From Cokeromyces recurvatus (taxonomy: Eukaryota > Mucoromycota > Mucoromycetes > Mucorales > Mucoraceae), in assembly GCF_025118155.1 (NCBI RefSeq), contig NW_026251402.1, positions 310,001 to 374,000 of the forward strand: a stretch of 64,000 nt of DNA, given 5' to 3'. Below, one piece after another: positions 45,357 to 59,446 of this stretch (position 1 is its first letter; every line of letters starts with the position of its first letter). Both the position numbers and the translations under genes were made by a program. The notes under the pieces were generated by a model that saw only the letters and a list, made by a program, of their open reading frames with translations, made no database searches and was not told the origin of the DNA.

Positions 45357-48300
45357 TTATCTTGAACCGTGTTTTCTAGATGATGATTTCATCATCCAAG
45401 GATGCTTTAATGCTTCATCTGGTTTCATACGTTGTTCAGGATCCCAGCATAAGCATTTGTTAATAAAATCCACAAAAGTTTCATCGGTAGTCTTTAAAGC
45501 ATGCTCTAAAGTTTTTGTACCTGGTCTACGTTTTCTTCCTTTTGAATTTGGTTGAATTCGTGGATTTCCTTGTGAATCTACAAAGAAAGCAAGTATTATT
45601 ATTATTATTATTAAAAATGATCTCATCTTTGTTTACCAAAAAATAACTTTCTACGACTACTCTTTTCAATAATATATGGCTCTGGAACATTTTGAATTTC
45701 CATGATACATGCTAATTGTTCTTGCTCGTTTTCTCCAGGAAATAATGGATAGCCTGTATGTAATTCTGCTAATATACAACCTAAACTCCACATATCAATT
45801 GCCATACTATAATTCATACCCATAATAACTTCTGGAGAACGATAAAATCGACTCTGAATATATGTATAAACTTATTAACATTTTTTTTTTTTTTTGGTTC
45901 TCTATTAGTCAAACATAAGGTAAAGCTAAATCTTGTATTATAATTTTACAAACCTTTTTCACTTTCCAAACAAGAGCTACCGAAATCAATCACTTTAATT
46001 GTACTTTTCGTAGGATGCTTCAAAAGAATATTCTATAATTATATCAAAATAAACATAAAAATAAGCTTAGTCGTGATATAATTCTCTACTTCTTATATCT
46101 ATATACTTCTGGTTTTAAATCACAATGAATTAATTTATGTTTCTGCAAAAGCGTAAGTGAATTAAGTAATTGCATAGCAAATCTAATCCAAAAAAAAAAA
46201 ATCAATTTTCTGTTTCGCTTCTTTCTTTTTCTTTTTTTTTTCGATAAAAAAACTTACCTTCTAATTAGACCCATACTAAATCCTTGAAAACCATTACTTT
46301 TAATAAATTCATACAAGTTAATACTAAGACATTCAAAGGCAATACATAAATGGTTTCGAAATACAAAATGCCCCAACATTCGAACATTATTATGTTTGTC
46401 TTCTGCATCCCAAGTAATTAAATTTTCCAATATCTTTACTTCCACTAGCGCCTGCGTGTGGAATCGTTTCTTGTTACGAATTATTTTAACTGCTACTGTC
46501 TGACTCGTACGATGATCGAAGCATTTCAGCACCTGGCCAAATGATCCTTTCCCCATTAATTCTAAAACCTCATATCGATAGTCTAAATGGTCACGTATCT
46601 GAACAAGATAATCACCTCGTTCATCATCGTAGCCATAATTGCATATAGTTTGACTTGGACTTGTAGGTCGCTTTTTCGCATGATGACCCACAAAATAAAT
46701 ATTTTCATAGTTCATCATTTCTTGTTTCTCATATGATGTTAAATTGAATTGATAAAGCTTGAGAGCTGCTTCTGGTGTCATGGCTACTCGCATCGTGACT
46801 CTGGGGTGATTTATAAGTAATTTCTTTACAACAGTATCCTCTGTAGGACTCTCAGTAGGATGGTTACTGTTTAATGATGTACTCATACCTCGACCACGGA
46901 GGATAATTTCTGATGTATTATGCATCTCTATTGTTGGTTTATTAATTATTTTATCTCGTTCCATCTGAGCTGTCCATGACTTACTTTCATCAACTAAATT
47001 TTGAAGACGTTCATGTAATGTAGACACTTTCCGTTTGGATACAGAATCTTCATTTTTTTTTTTTTGGGAAAGGAGGAGGAAAAGAGAAGTAGGGTCAAAA
47101 AACAAATATATGAATGGGTTAAATGAAGTTTAAATTAATTAATTGACAATATACCTGAAATTGTTTTCGAAGATAACGAAGTCATTAATCCATTTCTAGT
47201 TGATTTATTTATATTATTTGTAGTCACAGTAGAAGAAGTAGGTGTTATTATAGTAGTAGATACTTTACGCAAGGTATTATCATCTGTACTTTTGTTAGAT
47301 TTACTTGCTTGAAGCTTTGGTGTTGTAGAGACTGCTGATGTTGATTTTGGTTTACGAAGTTGTCTTTGATATTTAGGTTTAACTCTTGTATTCATAGCCA
47401 ATCCTTTAGGTTTTTGATGATGACCATCATTATCAGCATTTGTATGATTCTCGGATAAAATGGTATTATTAGTTCGCTTTGCAGCTAGAGCTAATTTTTG
47501 TTTAGGTATTGTTGATGTAGGTATATTAGTTGTTGTAGGTAAAGGTATCCGTGTAGGTGTTTTAGCAAGATTCCTTGCAGTTTTTTGAACACTTGGTATA
47601 TTTAAAGGCTCAACCTTCATAGGTGGTAATGCTATAGGGGCAATAGAGGGCTGTGAATTAAGGTTACCAGGAAGGGTCTTTTAGATATTAAATATATATA
47701 TGTATATACATATATACACATATAAACATATATACATATATACATATATATATATATATATGTATATACATATACATACACATATAAATATATATAAGTT
47801 CTTTTGATTTCATAATGATATCTTTATTACCTTTCCTCTTTTTCTTCTAACAACAGTAGCTACTGTAGAAGAAGATACTGGTGTAGTAGCTTCAAGACTA
47901 GAATTTATAGATGTTGATGCTGCTACTGTTGCTGCTGTTGTTGCTGCTGTGACTACTTCTTTAGTTCTACGTACTTGAGTATTTTTTGAAGAACCAGTTG
48001 AAGAACTAATATTAGCTGTTGTGATACTTAATTTAACTTTACGTTTATCAGAGAGATGATTAGTTTGATGCAATTTAGTTGATGGCTTCTTAATACTGGT
48101 CATATACTCATTTACAATTTTTACATCACTTTCTTTTTTTACTTCTTCATGCTCAACACCCTGCTTAACAGATTTGTATTGTTGTTGCATAGAAGCTAAT
48201 TCACTTCGCTTTCTAGATCGAATCATTGTAGTCGAATTGTCTTTTTTAGTATAATCAATGAACGAAGAAGAAGAAGAAGAAACCAATGATGAAAGAGGTG

Positions 48301-48635
48301 TTGCCTCTTGTTGTTGATTATTAAAGCTTCGAGTTGTCTTTTTAAGATGAGTAGAAGGATTAAGACGTGATGCAGTACTTTGACTCATTCTAGCTTCTTC
48401 AGTCGTTGCAGTCGAGTTAAAAATACTTGAATTGTCAGATTGTTTAGCTTTTGTTGATGTGTTTGTACTTTGATTCAAGGAAATGGATGGAGAAAGATTT
48501 GCTAAAGTTGAATTTTTGGATGATAATAAAGTAGAAGATTCAGATTTCTTAATATATGAACTCCTTTCAAAGATATTTCGAAGTCTTAAATAAGAAGCAG
48601 AAGGTTGTTTATCATCAGTTTCTGATGATGAAGGT

Positions 48636-48668
<33 letters not shown>

Positions 48669-49330
48669 AAGCTTTGATCATCAAGTAATTCTGAACTATC
48701 ATTTTTGGTTACTTGATGAATAGTACTACTAGGATTGTTTAAACTATTATGTTCTAAAAGCTCTTTCCATTTTTTGCTTGGAGTTGAAACAAGTGAGACT
48801 GAAGAACGAATTGTGTTCTGTGATCGATTTTCATTTTTTTGATTTCTTAAGCGATAACTAGCGAGTCGTTTTGCTGAAGCTGCAATCAAACCTTCAAGTT
48901 CCTCTAAGGTAGCATCACCTAAATCAAGCTTATTTATAGTATTACTTGAAGATTGTCGACTACGAGCAATAGTAGTAGATGAAGATGAAGAAGGTGTGGA
49001 TGAAGTTGAAGTTGAATTAGGGTATAATACTTCCTCTTCTAAAAATAAGGGACGACGAGTAGTAGCTGTTGTGGTAGTAGTGACTAATTCTTTTCTTCTT
49101 TGTGCCCAATTTGCGGTTTCAGCTACCTGTTCTTCTAATTCTTTTAATTGACGTTTTCTTTCAGCTTGTATTTGTTTTCTTTTAGCGGCATATGAAGATT
49201 GAACTTTATTCCATGGTTCCTGAGATAGTGATGTTGATGTATTTATTGCTGATGTTGAAGATGAATTAGATTGAGGTATTGAGTGTAACAAGTGGAAATC
49301 AGAATCAATGCATACATTAGAAGAAGACAT
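45357..49330 (-). CDS. DYRK-family protein kinase with very long N-terminal extension
   Basis: Dual-specificity Ser/Thr/Tyr kinase (DYRK2/Pom1 class). Exons 47831-49330, 47155-47677, 46258-47047, 46107-46182, 45954-46032, 45637-45870 and 45357-45577 give 1140 aa. A DYRK-homology box ([20 protein letters not shown]) precedes the kinase domain at about residue 833. The Gly loop is [11 protein letters not shown], the Lys is in [10 protein letters not shown], the catalytic loop HCDLKPENILL, DFGSSC, and the activation loop [14 protein letters not shown] keeps the autophosphorylated YTY. The first about 820 residues are Ser/Thr-rich with one coiled segment (residues about 50-80). Joining exon 1 to the rest across the TA-rich intron 47678-47830 is in phase 0 but not proven; exon 1 could be a separate gene. 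Confidence 0.75.
47678..47830 (-). repeat. TA/TATATAC microsatellite in a DYRK intron
   Basis: The intron consists largely of alternating TATATA, TATACA and CATATA units at about 47692-47800. It is the longest intron of the gene. Such a run could form cruciform or slipped structures; its length is likely to vary between strains. Confidence 0.8.
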
Positions 49331-49354
49331 ACTTTGATGTGTAATAATGAGAGA

Positions 49355-49394
<40 letters not shown>

Positions 49395-50322
49395 GGAAAG
49401 GAATAAGAAAGGAAAAAAGAAAGTAAAGCGAGATTATTTGTATACAAATGTATTTTTATATACACAATAATCCTATTACAGATACAGGGAAAGGCCAGTT
49501 TAGAATAAATAAATAAAATAAAAAATATAAACGAATTTACCCTTTTAGCTATTGTCAATATTATTTTATTACTGTTTGTTTTGTTTTGCTTTGTTTTGTT
49601 ATTTTTTTTTTTCCAATAAAAAAAGTGAATAAATAAAATAGAACAATACAAAAAAAAAAAAAAAAAAAATTGGATTCATGAAAACAAGCTTTTCCTTCCC
49701 TGTACAGTCACATGCATCAAAATCTTTTGAAATGATATCATTCTTGTTTTACACACAACTGTATTCAAAGCAAAATACATACTAATGACATAGATATTTC
49801 TTACATTAAACTAAAAAGCGTAGTGCAATACGGGTTAATCCTTCAGACAAAGAAAAGAGTCTCGATTATTATTTAAATAATAGATAATAACATCATCTCC
49901 TATGTATGCACATTTATATAAAGACTATCGAACAAGTAAAACAAAGGATAGATCTCTTTCTACCAGGTCAGGTATATTTATTTATAAAATCTTGGTAGAG
50001 AAGACTAACTAGAATGAAGTTGCATGTATTCTGTTTGATAAAAGGTACGCTAAGATTGATACTTTGTATTGATTAGAGTATATATAAAAGTTTCTTTAAT
50101 TTTAACACTTTTTGTTGGTTTTTTTTTTTGATAAAGTTCTTACTGCAACATGAGTAAAGCTTGCTGTTACAGTGTCAATGATAAAAATTTATACATATTT
50201 GTATAATTGTGTACATATTCTAATTTCAGCATTTGTATCGTGAACTTCAAATTCAGAATTATTTTTAAAGAAAAATAATACCCCAGGCGCAACTCTGTTA
50301 GATTTCTTCTAGGAAATAATAG
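49331..50322. other. Intergenic, divergent promoter of DYRK and ELM1-like genes
   Basis: An ATA trinucleotide run lies at about 49355-49385 near the DYRK start, and an A19 run at 49651-49669. The remainder has moderate A/T content and no recognised gene. Confidence 0.45.
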
Positions 50323-52090
50323 ATGTTTAGACAGGGTAAACAATCATCGTTTCACTTGTATACCATATACACAAATAAATTAAAGTCTTAAAAGTCTTTA
50401 AAAGGATTAACCGAATCAGTCATTGTTCTTACTCAACCCAAACAAATGTACCTAATGTTTGGGTTATTACAAATGGTGGACTAGAAAGTACATTACAAGC
50501 AATGGCATTAGGAAAGCATTTGGCTGGTTCTAAAGAACTATCAAATACTTTTAAACTGAAAACAATTACTGCTAGTGAACGTAAGATAAAGATTTTTTTT
50601 TGAATACATTTTTTTTAACAAATATAAATATAAAGGGCTACAACTGTTTCCTGTTGTTCTTCAGAAATATATAATTAATTGGTATGTTTCTCGATATAAA
50701 GGTATATCTATAAATATATTTGTGTATATATGTATAAAATAGCTATAGGGAAATAGCCTTTTAACTTGATTCACTTACAGCAAAACAAGTAAAGAATAAA
50801 AAGCTACCATGGTATTTGTCTTCAAAGGAACCTGTAATATCCCAAGATGATTCAATTCCTGATTATATCATTACAAGTGGCCAAGATGCTATACCTGCTT
50901 GTTTTCATTTATCCAACATATGCTCAAATCAAAAACCTTTTACAGGTAATCTTTATCTATTTGATAAAAAAAATATATATATCTGCTAATTTATGTATGT
51001 CTAAAAATAAAAAGAATGAATTTTATTAGTATATGTTGGGTATCCTGGTATACCTTTTATTAACTTTGACCAAGTTATCTTACCAAAATATGAAGCAAAC
51101 GCTAAAATGGGTACGAACATGATCATTCATTTAACCATGTATTAATCTAATCTTATTATTAGCTGCACTTGGTCCTTTAGCCAAACAAAAGAATGGTATT
51201 ATTACGCCTGTAAAATAAAAAAGTCATTGATTCTATTTTATTTTAACTTTCATTTTGCTGACTAACAAATATATTAGGCACCACTCTTGGATTTAGTCAC
51301 TGATACTCACCATGAATTGGACAGAAGGATACCTATATCGTTTAAACAGAACTTTTCTGTTGTTGTAGTTGGAGGATATTCACCCAACTGTAGATGGTAT
51401 TCTGAGGATGCTGTCTCTTTGGCTGATAATATTAAAGTAATCTAATACATTTTGTTTGCTAACACATCATAATTAACTATATTAAATGTATAGCGCATGA
51501 TAACTCGTTTAGGAGACAAAGTGATACTTATATTTACAGATAGAACATCTGAATTAGTCAAGTCTAAAATGTCAAAACGATTATTAGAAGATGACCCGAC
51601 CCTAAATTCATCCATTTTTATTTGGGATTCAACAAAAGAACAAATATCAACGATAGATAAAATAAAATTGTATGAAAACATGATTTATTATTCAAAACGA
51701 GTCGTACTGACAGCAGACTTGGATTATGTTTGTACTCATGCCATATCTAAAAAGTATATAACAGAATTACGAAATAATGAATCACTTGAAACTAATGAGT
51801 AATATATTTATAGTAAACCTGTATATGTTACATTCACTGGTTATTGTAGATCCTATCTTTCGCATTTTCACCGCTGGATGCTAGACACTCATTTGACTAG
51901 GAAATTAAGATTAGATAGAAACAAGCATGCCTCAACAACAAATGTGAATGATCCTTATAGCTATTTAGGTGAGCATACTATTTGGGGGAATGGAAATAAG
52001 GTGTTTCAAACAAAGCAGACAATGTTATTTGTAAAAAATGAAATAGAGAAAGCTAAAGATGAAAAAGTTACTGGCAAACGAAAGAAATAA
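50323..52090 (+). CDS. ELM1-like mitochondrial protein
   Basis: Exons 50323-50335, 50386-50580, 50781-50945, 51030-51110, 51163-51209, 51278-51436, 51494-51753 and 51814-52090 give 398 aa. The spliced N terminus begins MFRQVLKVFKRINRISHCSY, a basic amphipathic stretch like a mitochondrial targeting sequence. The body reads VWVITNGGLESTLQAMALGK, PDYIITSGQDAIPA, FSVVVVGGYSPNCRWYSEDA, and KPVYVTFTGYC with a final domain, matching the ELM1 (mitochondrial fission ELM1, DUF1022) family with its glycosyltransferase-like fold. The 13-nt first exon is inferred from phase and the leader quality, so the start is less sure than the body. Confidence 0.72.
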
Positions 52091-52261
52091 ACTGAATACA
52101 AAAAATAGAGTCTATTTTCTTTTTCTTTCTTTAAAATTACATAATAAAATTAATTATATGTGTATTTAAATGAATATAAATAAATACATTTGTTTATTTT
52201 TTTTTTTACATGATAAAGCGTGGCTTATAGGATGCAATTCCTCTTTCATCGTTTGATAATG

Positions 52262-53508
52262 CTATTCTTGAAGATCTTCATGATTATTTGTATTTAATAT
52301 TTCAAGGAAAACGTTTTTCATAGACTTTTGCTTTAAAGCTTGCTGTAATTGTACAAAGAACTTTTCTTCTTCAATTGTTAACATATCCTCTTCACTTGTA
52401 GCTTTTCGAATATTCACATCTGTGGGATATAAGGAACTTTTGTCTTCAAATGACATGTCCACATAAACCAAGCCTATCTTGTCTACTTGTAATTTTATTT
52501 CTACTTTATGTAATGGCTCACTTTGGAATTGAATTTTGATGGGATAAGACCTACTGAGGCTTTCTATCTCTTTCAATATTTCTCTTTTTGTCACATAAGC
52601 CTGAATTTGGGCATGTACAATACGTATAAATGTCTATTAAAAAGAGAGAAAGAAGCTATTAGTATATAGAATGTAGATATACCAGTCGAACATATTTATA
52701 CATTAAAATTATGTGGCAAAAACTGAGCTTGTAAATTATCCAAATGAATAAAAGGGGGTATAGTATGATGTTCAATTAAAAGAGGATTACTTCTTGTTAC
52801 TGAGAAATTGTCAGAATCATTTTGATCTATATCATAAATGATGTAATATGGCTCTTTATATGTCTTGTTATAAAATGTATCAAGTCTAATACAATTGCGT
52901 TTTCCTTTAAATTTAAATACTGAGCGACCTGTAAGACGATGATAGCTAATCATCTCATGCACACAGCAAGCTTCTGCAGTGGTCATCATTTTGTCAAAAA
53001 TCTTTTTTTTTTTGATGATTAATGAATTCACACAAATAGCTTTTGCTATATTGTTTAAATTTACCTCCTTTTGCATCTGTGTCAGCTCATACTCTACTAT
53101 TCTTGTGGGATCTGAATGTAGAAACAAGTTTAGCTCATTATTATATTCAAATACATGTATTGAAGTTTATTTAAACCTTGTATTAATTTTGTTAAACTAG
53201 ATACTGTTACATATGAAAGATCCTCCTCTATTAGCTCACGCTTTAATCTTCTTTCTTTTTCTACTGCAGTCGCCACTATTAATCAAGAGGAATTACAATA
53301 AGTCTGTATGATTACATGTACAGATTAAAAAATAAAATAATGGACATACATCTTCTCTTTAACTCTTTAATCTGTGCTTTTAATTTGTCATTCTCTTCAG
53401 GTAAACTAAAGATCGAAACATTACATAAAATTAACACAAAAACAAGCACTAATTTTTCTTTTTGCCTTTTCTTTACAATGTATCGTCAGATGTCTTGGAA
53501 AAAATCAT
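52262..53508 (-). CDS. MCM21: CENP-O/Mcm21-like kinetochore protein
   Basis: Inner-kinetochore (COMA/CENP-OPQUR) subunit at centromeres. Exons 53477-53508, 53350-53405, 53177-53275, 52702-53111 and 52262-52633 give 322 aa. A coiled-coil N terminus (LPEENDKLKAQIKELKRR) is followed by the CENP-O RWD-type core: MISYHRLTGRSVFKFKGKRN, RLDTFYNKTYKEPYYIIYD, EHHTIPPFIHLDNL, FIRIVHAQIQAYVTKRE. All five exons are phase-consistent. The stop is 171 bp from the convergent ELM1-like stop, and the start is 171 bp from the divergent HIRIP3 start. The first two exons are small and are the least certain part. Confidence 0.8.
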
Positions 53509-53556
53509 TTCTTAAAAAGACAATATTTAATTTTTTTACGCGTCTAAAATTAAGAT

Positions 53557-53593
<37 letters not shown>

Positions 53594-53620
53594 GACTTTC
53601 ATAATTGAAACTCTCTCTCT

Positions 53621-53663
<43 letters not shown>

Positions 53664-53679
53664 ATCAAGTTATTATAAT
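53509..53679. promoter_or_regulatory. Short bidirectional promoter with opposed A34 and T36 tracts
   Basis: 171 bp between the CENP-O ATG (minus) and the HIRIP3 ATG (plus). An A34 run (53559-53592) and a T36 run (53624-53659) flank about 31 bp containing CTCTCTCTCTCTC. Long poly(dA:dT) tracts exclude nucleosomes in yeast promoters, so this is likely a nucleosome-free shared promoter. The two runs are also mutually complementary and could pair as a hairpin. Confidence 0.65.
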
Positions 53680-55320
53680 ATGATCAAATTAAATAAAGAA
53701 TTTCTGGAAACTGAAGAATTTAAAGACAAACTTACGGAGTAAAGCTAAAAAAAAACATGCTTTAATACAATTCGTTTGCTAAAACCATGTTTTGTAATTT
53801 ATATAGTATCATTGTCAATGGTGACAAAAGGTAGCCATTTGCATATAATGAAGATAGTAGTGTAAAACCTATTCTAATTCCACAAACTTACCATTATCAT
53901 AGTATCCTTACAGCAAATGAAATCAGACACCAATTGGAGTCTTATTTTGTAATATAATATATATTATAATATGCATCTGTCAAAGCATCAGATTTTAATA
54001 ATATATACATGAAAATTCTAGGACTTTGATACAGATTCATTAAAACAAAAACCTTATAAAAAAATTATTAACACAATGATCGATGAAATCATGTTGGAGA
54101 ATAATGATGAGCAAGAAGAAGATAAAATGGGTTCTGATTACGAAGAAAATAATAATAAGAAAGAAGAAATACATTCTACAGATATAAATAAGAAACGTAA
54201 AGCCAATTCTATTGAAACGGATGATTTTGAGGAGAGAAAAGAGATGAATGAAAGCGATGAGGAGGAAGAGAAAGTAACTAGACTTAAAAGATCGAAGCCT
54301 AATAAATCGAAAAGTAGAATGGATTTGGATAGTGAAGATGAAGATATAGAAGAGTCAACAAATAGAGAAAGAGATAACAAGAAGAGCGTATCAGCTTCTT
54401 CATTTTCTACGCATTCAGCAAGTAAAGCCAAAACACCTACTAAAAATGCTTCTACCAAAAGTACAGCTTCAAAAGAATCCTCACCAGGAGTAATAGTTTG
54501 AATTTATAAATTAAACAAACTTAAGCATGGATTATTTACCGACTTCTTTTTTTTTCAAATAGGTTCCTGATTCGGAGAAAGTTAAAAGACTTAAACATTT
54601 TATTAACAAATGTGGTGTTCGTAAAATTTGGTAAGGACCTTCTCTTCCTTTTTTTTTCTTTGTTCAATTAAACAAAAGTATAATGGTTTTATATATGCTT
54701 ATATGATTATTGATAAGGTCAAAAGAACTTGCTGATTGCCTAACAGAGGCTGCAAAAGTTAGAAAATTAAAATCAATACTTGAAGAGTTAGGAGTACATG
54801 GAAGACCAACGTTAGAGAAATGTGAAGCTATTAAAGCCGAAAGAGAATTAAAAGCTGAATTGGACAGTTTAGATACAAGTTTAATTATAGATACAAACAC
54901 TAAAGGAAGACCTATCAGATCAACTAGATTAAGGAATAGACATCAAAACACAGTTTCTTACGCTTTAGACGATGAAACTGATAGTGATGATAGTAGTGAT
55001 AAAAATGAAGATAAATTACAAAAGTCTAAAAAGAAGAGGCGAAAAATGATTGATGATGATGATGATGAAGTAGAAGAACAAAATAATGTAACTGAAGAGG
55101 AAGAAAACGAAACGCAAGAAAATGAGGATAAGAAAGAGGAAGATGATGATGAAGAAGAAGAAGAGGAGGAGGCTGAAGAAGAGGAGGATGAAGAAGACTC
55201 AGAGGTTAGTTTTACAGTTATAAAATTAAACAGGTCTATATGATTATATCCGTTACTTACGAAAAAAAAAATAACTATAATTAGGATGAATTTAGAGGCT
55301 CTTCCGATGAAGATGATTAG
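53680..55320 (+). CDS. HIRIP3: HIRIP3-like H2A/H2B histone chaperone
   Basis: Nuclear histone chaperone. Exons 53680-53738, 53903-53948, 54022-54489, 54563-54630, 54718-55204 and 55285-55320 give 387 aa. The N terminus has a DEK-C-like fold (LTANEIRHQLESYF, LKQKPYKKIINTMIDE). The middle is acidic/basic low complexity. The conserved core is VKRLKHFINKCGVRKIWSKE, LKSILEELGVHGRPTLEKC, EAIKAERELKAELD, matching the HIRIP3 C-terminal domain. The tail is strongly acidic (a Glu/Asp run at residues about 340-370), typical of histone binders. The 46-nt second exon is supported by phase and the EIRxQLE motif. Confidence 0.82.
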
Positions 55321-55450
55321 TATATGGATTAGAATAATAATTATATAGATTAGATGTATATCTTTATTTACAAATACATAACTAATAAATAAATGCAATT
55401 TATCTTCGTTTAAATGTAAGGAACAAACGTTCCAGATAGATAACGAATGT

Positions 55451-57587
<2,137 letters not shown>

Positions 57588-58436
57588 TTTATCTTAAGAG
57601 GAGGGAAAGAAAAGAAAGAAAAATAGAAAAGAAAATAATAAAATATTTATGCAAACTCATTTTTCTATTTTTGGAAACTTAAGAAATACAATGCCTCAGA
57701 CGTCGATTCGTTTCAGTAATGTTCAATTTAAATATTAAACTAGAATTGAGAAGTGAGACGTTCAAATAGAAAGTAAGAGTTATGATCGTGTAATCTTCTT
57801 TATTAGTAAAGTCAACGATTTTTATTTTATTTTATTTTATTTTATTTTATTTTATTTTATTTTATTTTATTTTATTTTTGTATATAAAGTGTTGGTTTAC
57901 ACTAATATATTTATTCTTTGATCTTGTTCCTTTTTTTCCGGACAACGATCCAATATTGTATGATTCTCTTCCTTATGTTTTATATTTATCTATGTGTATA
58001 TCCTTTTGGAATGATAGAAAAAAAAACCAGCTAGTAATCTTGCTAGCAATGTTATCTATAAAGTCATATCTTGGTGACATCTTAATTAAAGGTTTTGCTA
58101 GCTGGACTCAATAGGTTATTGTTTAAAGTTTTGTAAATTACTTTCAAACTTTTCTATAAACAAGAGTCTCGACAGATCATTATCAGTTTCATGCTAGTAA
58201 GTTTTTTTTTTCAATTCTTCAAGACTTTTACATGAATACAATAGATGGTAGTATAGGCACTTAGTTTTATCACATATTGGAAACCTGTAGTCATTATATG
58301 CGTACGTATATAACATATAATGGTCGTTTAAGTATAAAAATTGACTTTATAATTATTTAAATACCGCAATGAATTTATCACCCTCGTTTGAAAAGATTAC
58401 TCTCTTTTTTTTTATTTTTTTTTATGTGTATTTAAC
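57588..58436. other. Intergenic, divergent promoter of GH47 and GPATCH11-like genes
   Basis: Contains a TTTTA pentanucleotide array (57819-57879) and an imperfect inverted pair CCAGCTAG/CTAGCTGG near 58026 and 58100. No gene is supported. Confidence 0.45.
57819..57879. repeat. TTTTA pentanucleotide microsatellite
   Basis: About 12 perfect head-to-tail copies of TTTTA, ending in TTTTTG. It lies about 230 bp upstream of the GH47 start codon and 560 bp upstream of the GPATCH11-like start. Confidence 0.95.
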
Positions 58437-59246
58437 ATGAGTGATGAAGAAGATGATTACATGTCTGCAAAGTTTTTAGAAAATGCTGAAGAATTTGAAT
58501 TGAAAAGAAAAGAAGAAACTTATTCTGAACGTAGAAAGAAACAATTACGTGAACAAGAGAAAAAGTCACACATCAAACCTCGTGCACAATTAGAAGCAGA
58601 AGAGAGAGAGAAAGGATTAAAACGATCCTTAGATGAAGACAAAAATAATAAGGGAATGAAAATGCTAACCAAAATGGGTTTTAAGAAAGGAAGTTCGTTA
58701 GGATCTGGTAGAGGCATTGTTGAACCGATTAAGATTGATATGAAATTAGGTCGATATGGTATTGGAATGGAATCTGAACTACAGAAAAGAACTCGTGAAT
58801 TAGAGGAAGAGGAAGAAAGAAAGAGGAAAAAAACAATGGCAAATCCAGATGATTTTAGAGCATTGATGGCTGAGAAAGCAAAAGAGAATCAACTAACAAA
58901 ATACTTAAACGCTGCAGTATCTATATGTGAAAAATTAGATGAAAACAATGATATTGAGTCAAATATTTTATGGACACTTAAGCCAATACAACCGACTGAA
59001 AATAATACGAATGATGAAGAAAATAAGAATGAAGAAATTGAAGAAGTGAAAGAAAAAGAAGCAATAGTATTATACCCAGAAGAAGAATTGAAAAAGCTTG
59101 AAACATTCACTTTAGATGAACGATTAGAGCTTGTTATTAAATATTTACGAGACACATATCATTACTGTTTTTGGTGTAGGGCTAAATATAATGATAAGCT
59201 TGATTTAGATGACAATTGTCCTGGACCTGATGAAGATTCTCATTAA
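58437..59246 (+). CDS. GPATCH11: G-patch protein, GPATCH11-like
   Basis: Single exon, 269 aa. The N terminus is MSDEEDDYMSAKFL, highly charged. A G-patch at residues about 72-115 reads GMKMLTKMGFKKGSSLGSGR then EPIKIDMKLGRYGIGME. The C-terminal domain, with RLELVIKYLRDTYHYCFWC and CPGPDED, matches the DUF4187 domain of GPATCH11 (CCDC75). G-patch proteins usually activate DEAH helicases in splicing or ribosome assembly; the helicase partner is not known here. Confidence 0.88.
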   Translation: MSDEEDDYMSAKFLENAEEFELKRKEETYSERRKKQLREQEKKSHIKPRAQLEAEEREKGLKRSLDEDKNNKGMKMLTKMGFKKGSSLGSGRGIVEPIKIDMKLGRYGIGMESELQKRTRELEEEEERKRKKTMANPDDFRALMAEKAKENQLTKYLNAAVSICEKLDENNDIESNILWTLKPIQPTENNTNDEENKNEEIEEVKEKEAIVLYPEEELKKLETFTLDERLELVIKYLRDTYHYCFWCRAKYNDKLDLDDNCPGPDEDSH

Positions 59247-59446
59247 CGTCATTGTAATTCATCATTAATTGTATATTAGCTAAACAAATTGATTAAGTTG
59301 GCTGAGAAATATATTGCTGAGTAAAAATAAAATGCGCATTAATTACGCAGGAGCCTTTTAATCCCATGTTATATATGATATAAATCTTTTCTTTTTTATT
59401 CTTTTTTCTTTTTTTTCTTTTTTATTTTTTCGTATAACCTTAAGAA

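Noticed and set aside
47831..49330. Separate gene ending by reading through into the TA-rich intron (stop at 47810)
   Set aside because: A GTAATA donor after KRKRGK-like codons joins in phase to the next exon. A single DYRK gene is the simpler model, although two genes remain possible.
53739..53902. Alternative HIRIP3 exon reading IIVNGDK at about 53805-53832
   Set aside because: It has a possible acceptor and donor but its phase does not match the next exon and it would drop the EIRHQLESYF motif.
54958..55398. Poly-Ser minus-strand open frame opposite HIRIP3
   Set aside because: It is the antisense of the Glu/Asp-rich tail codons. The plus strand has the conserved HIRIP3 core.
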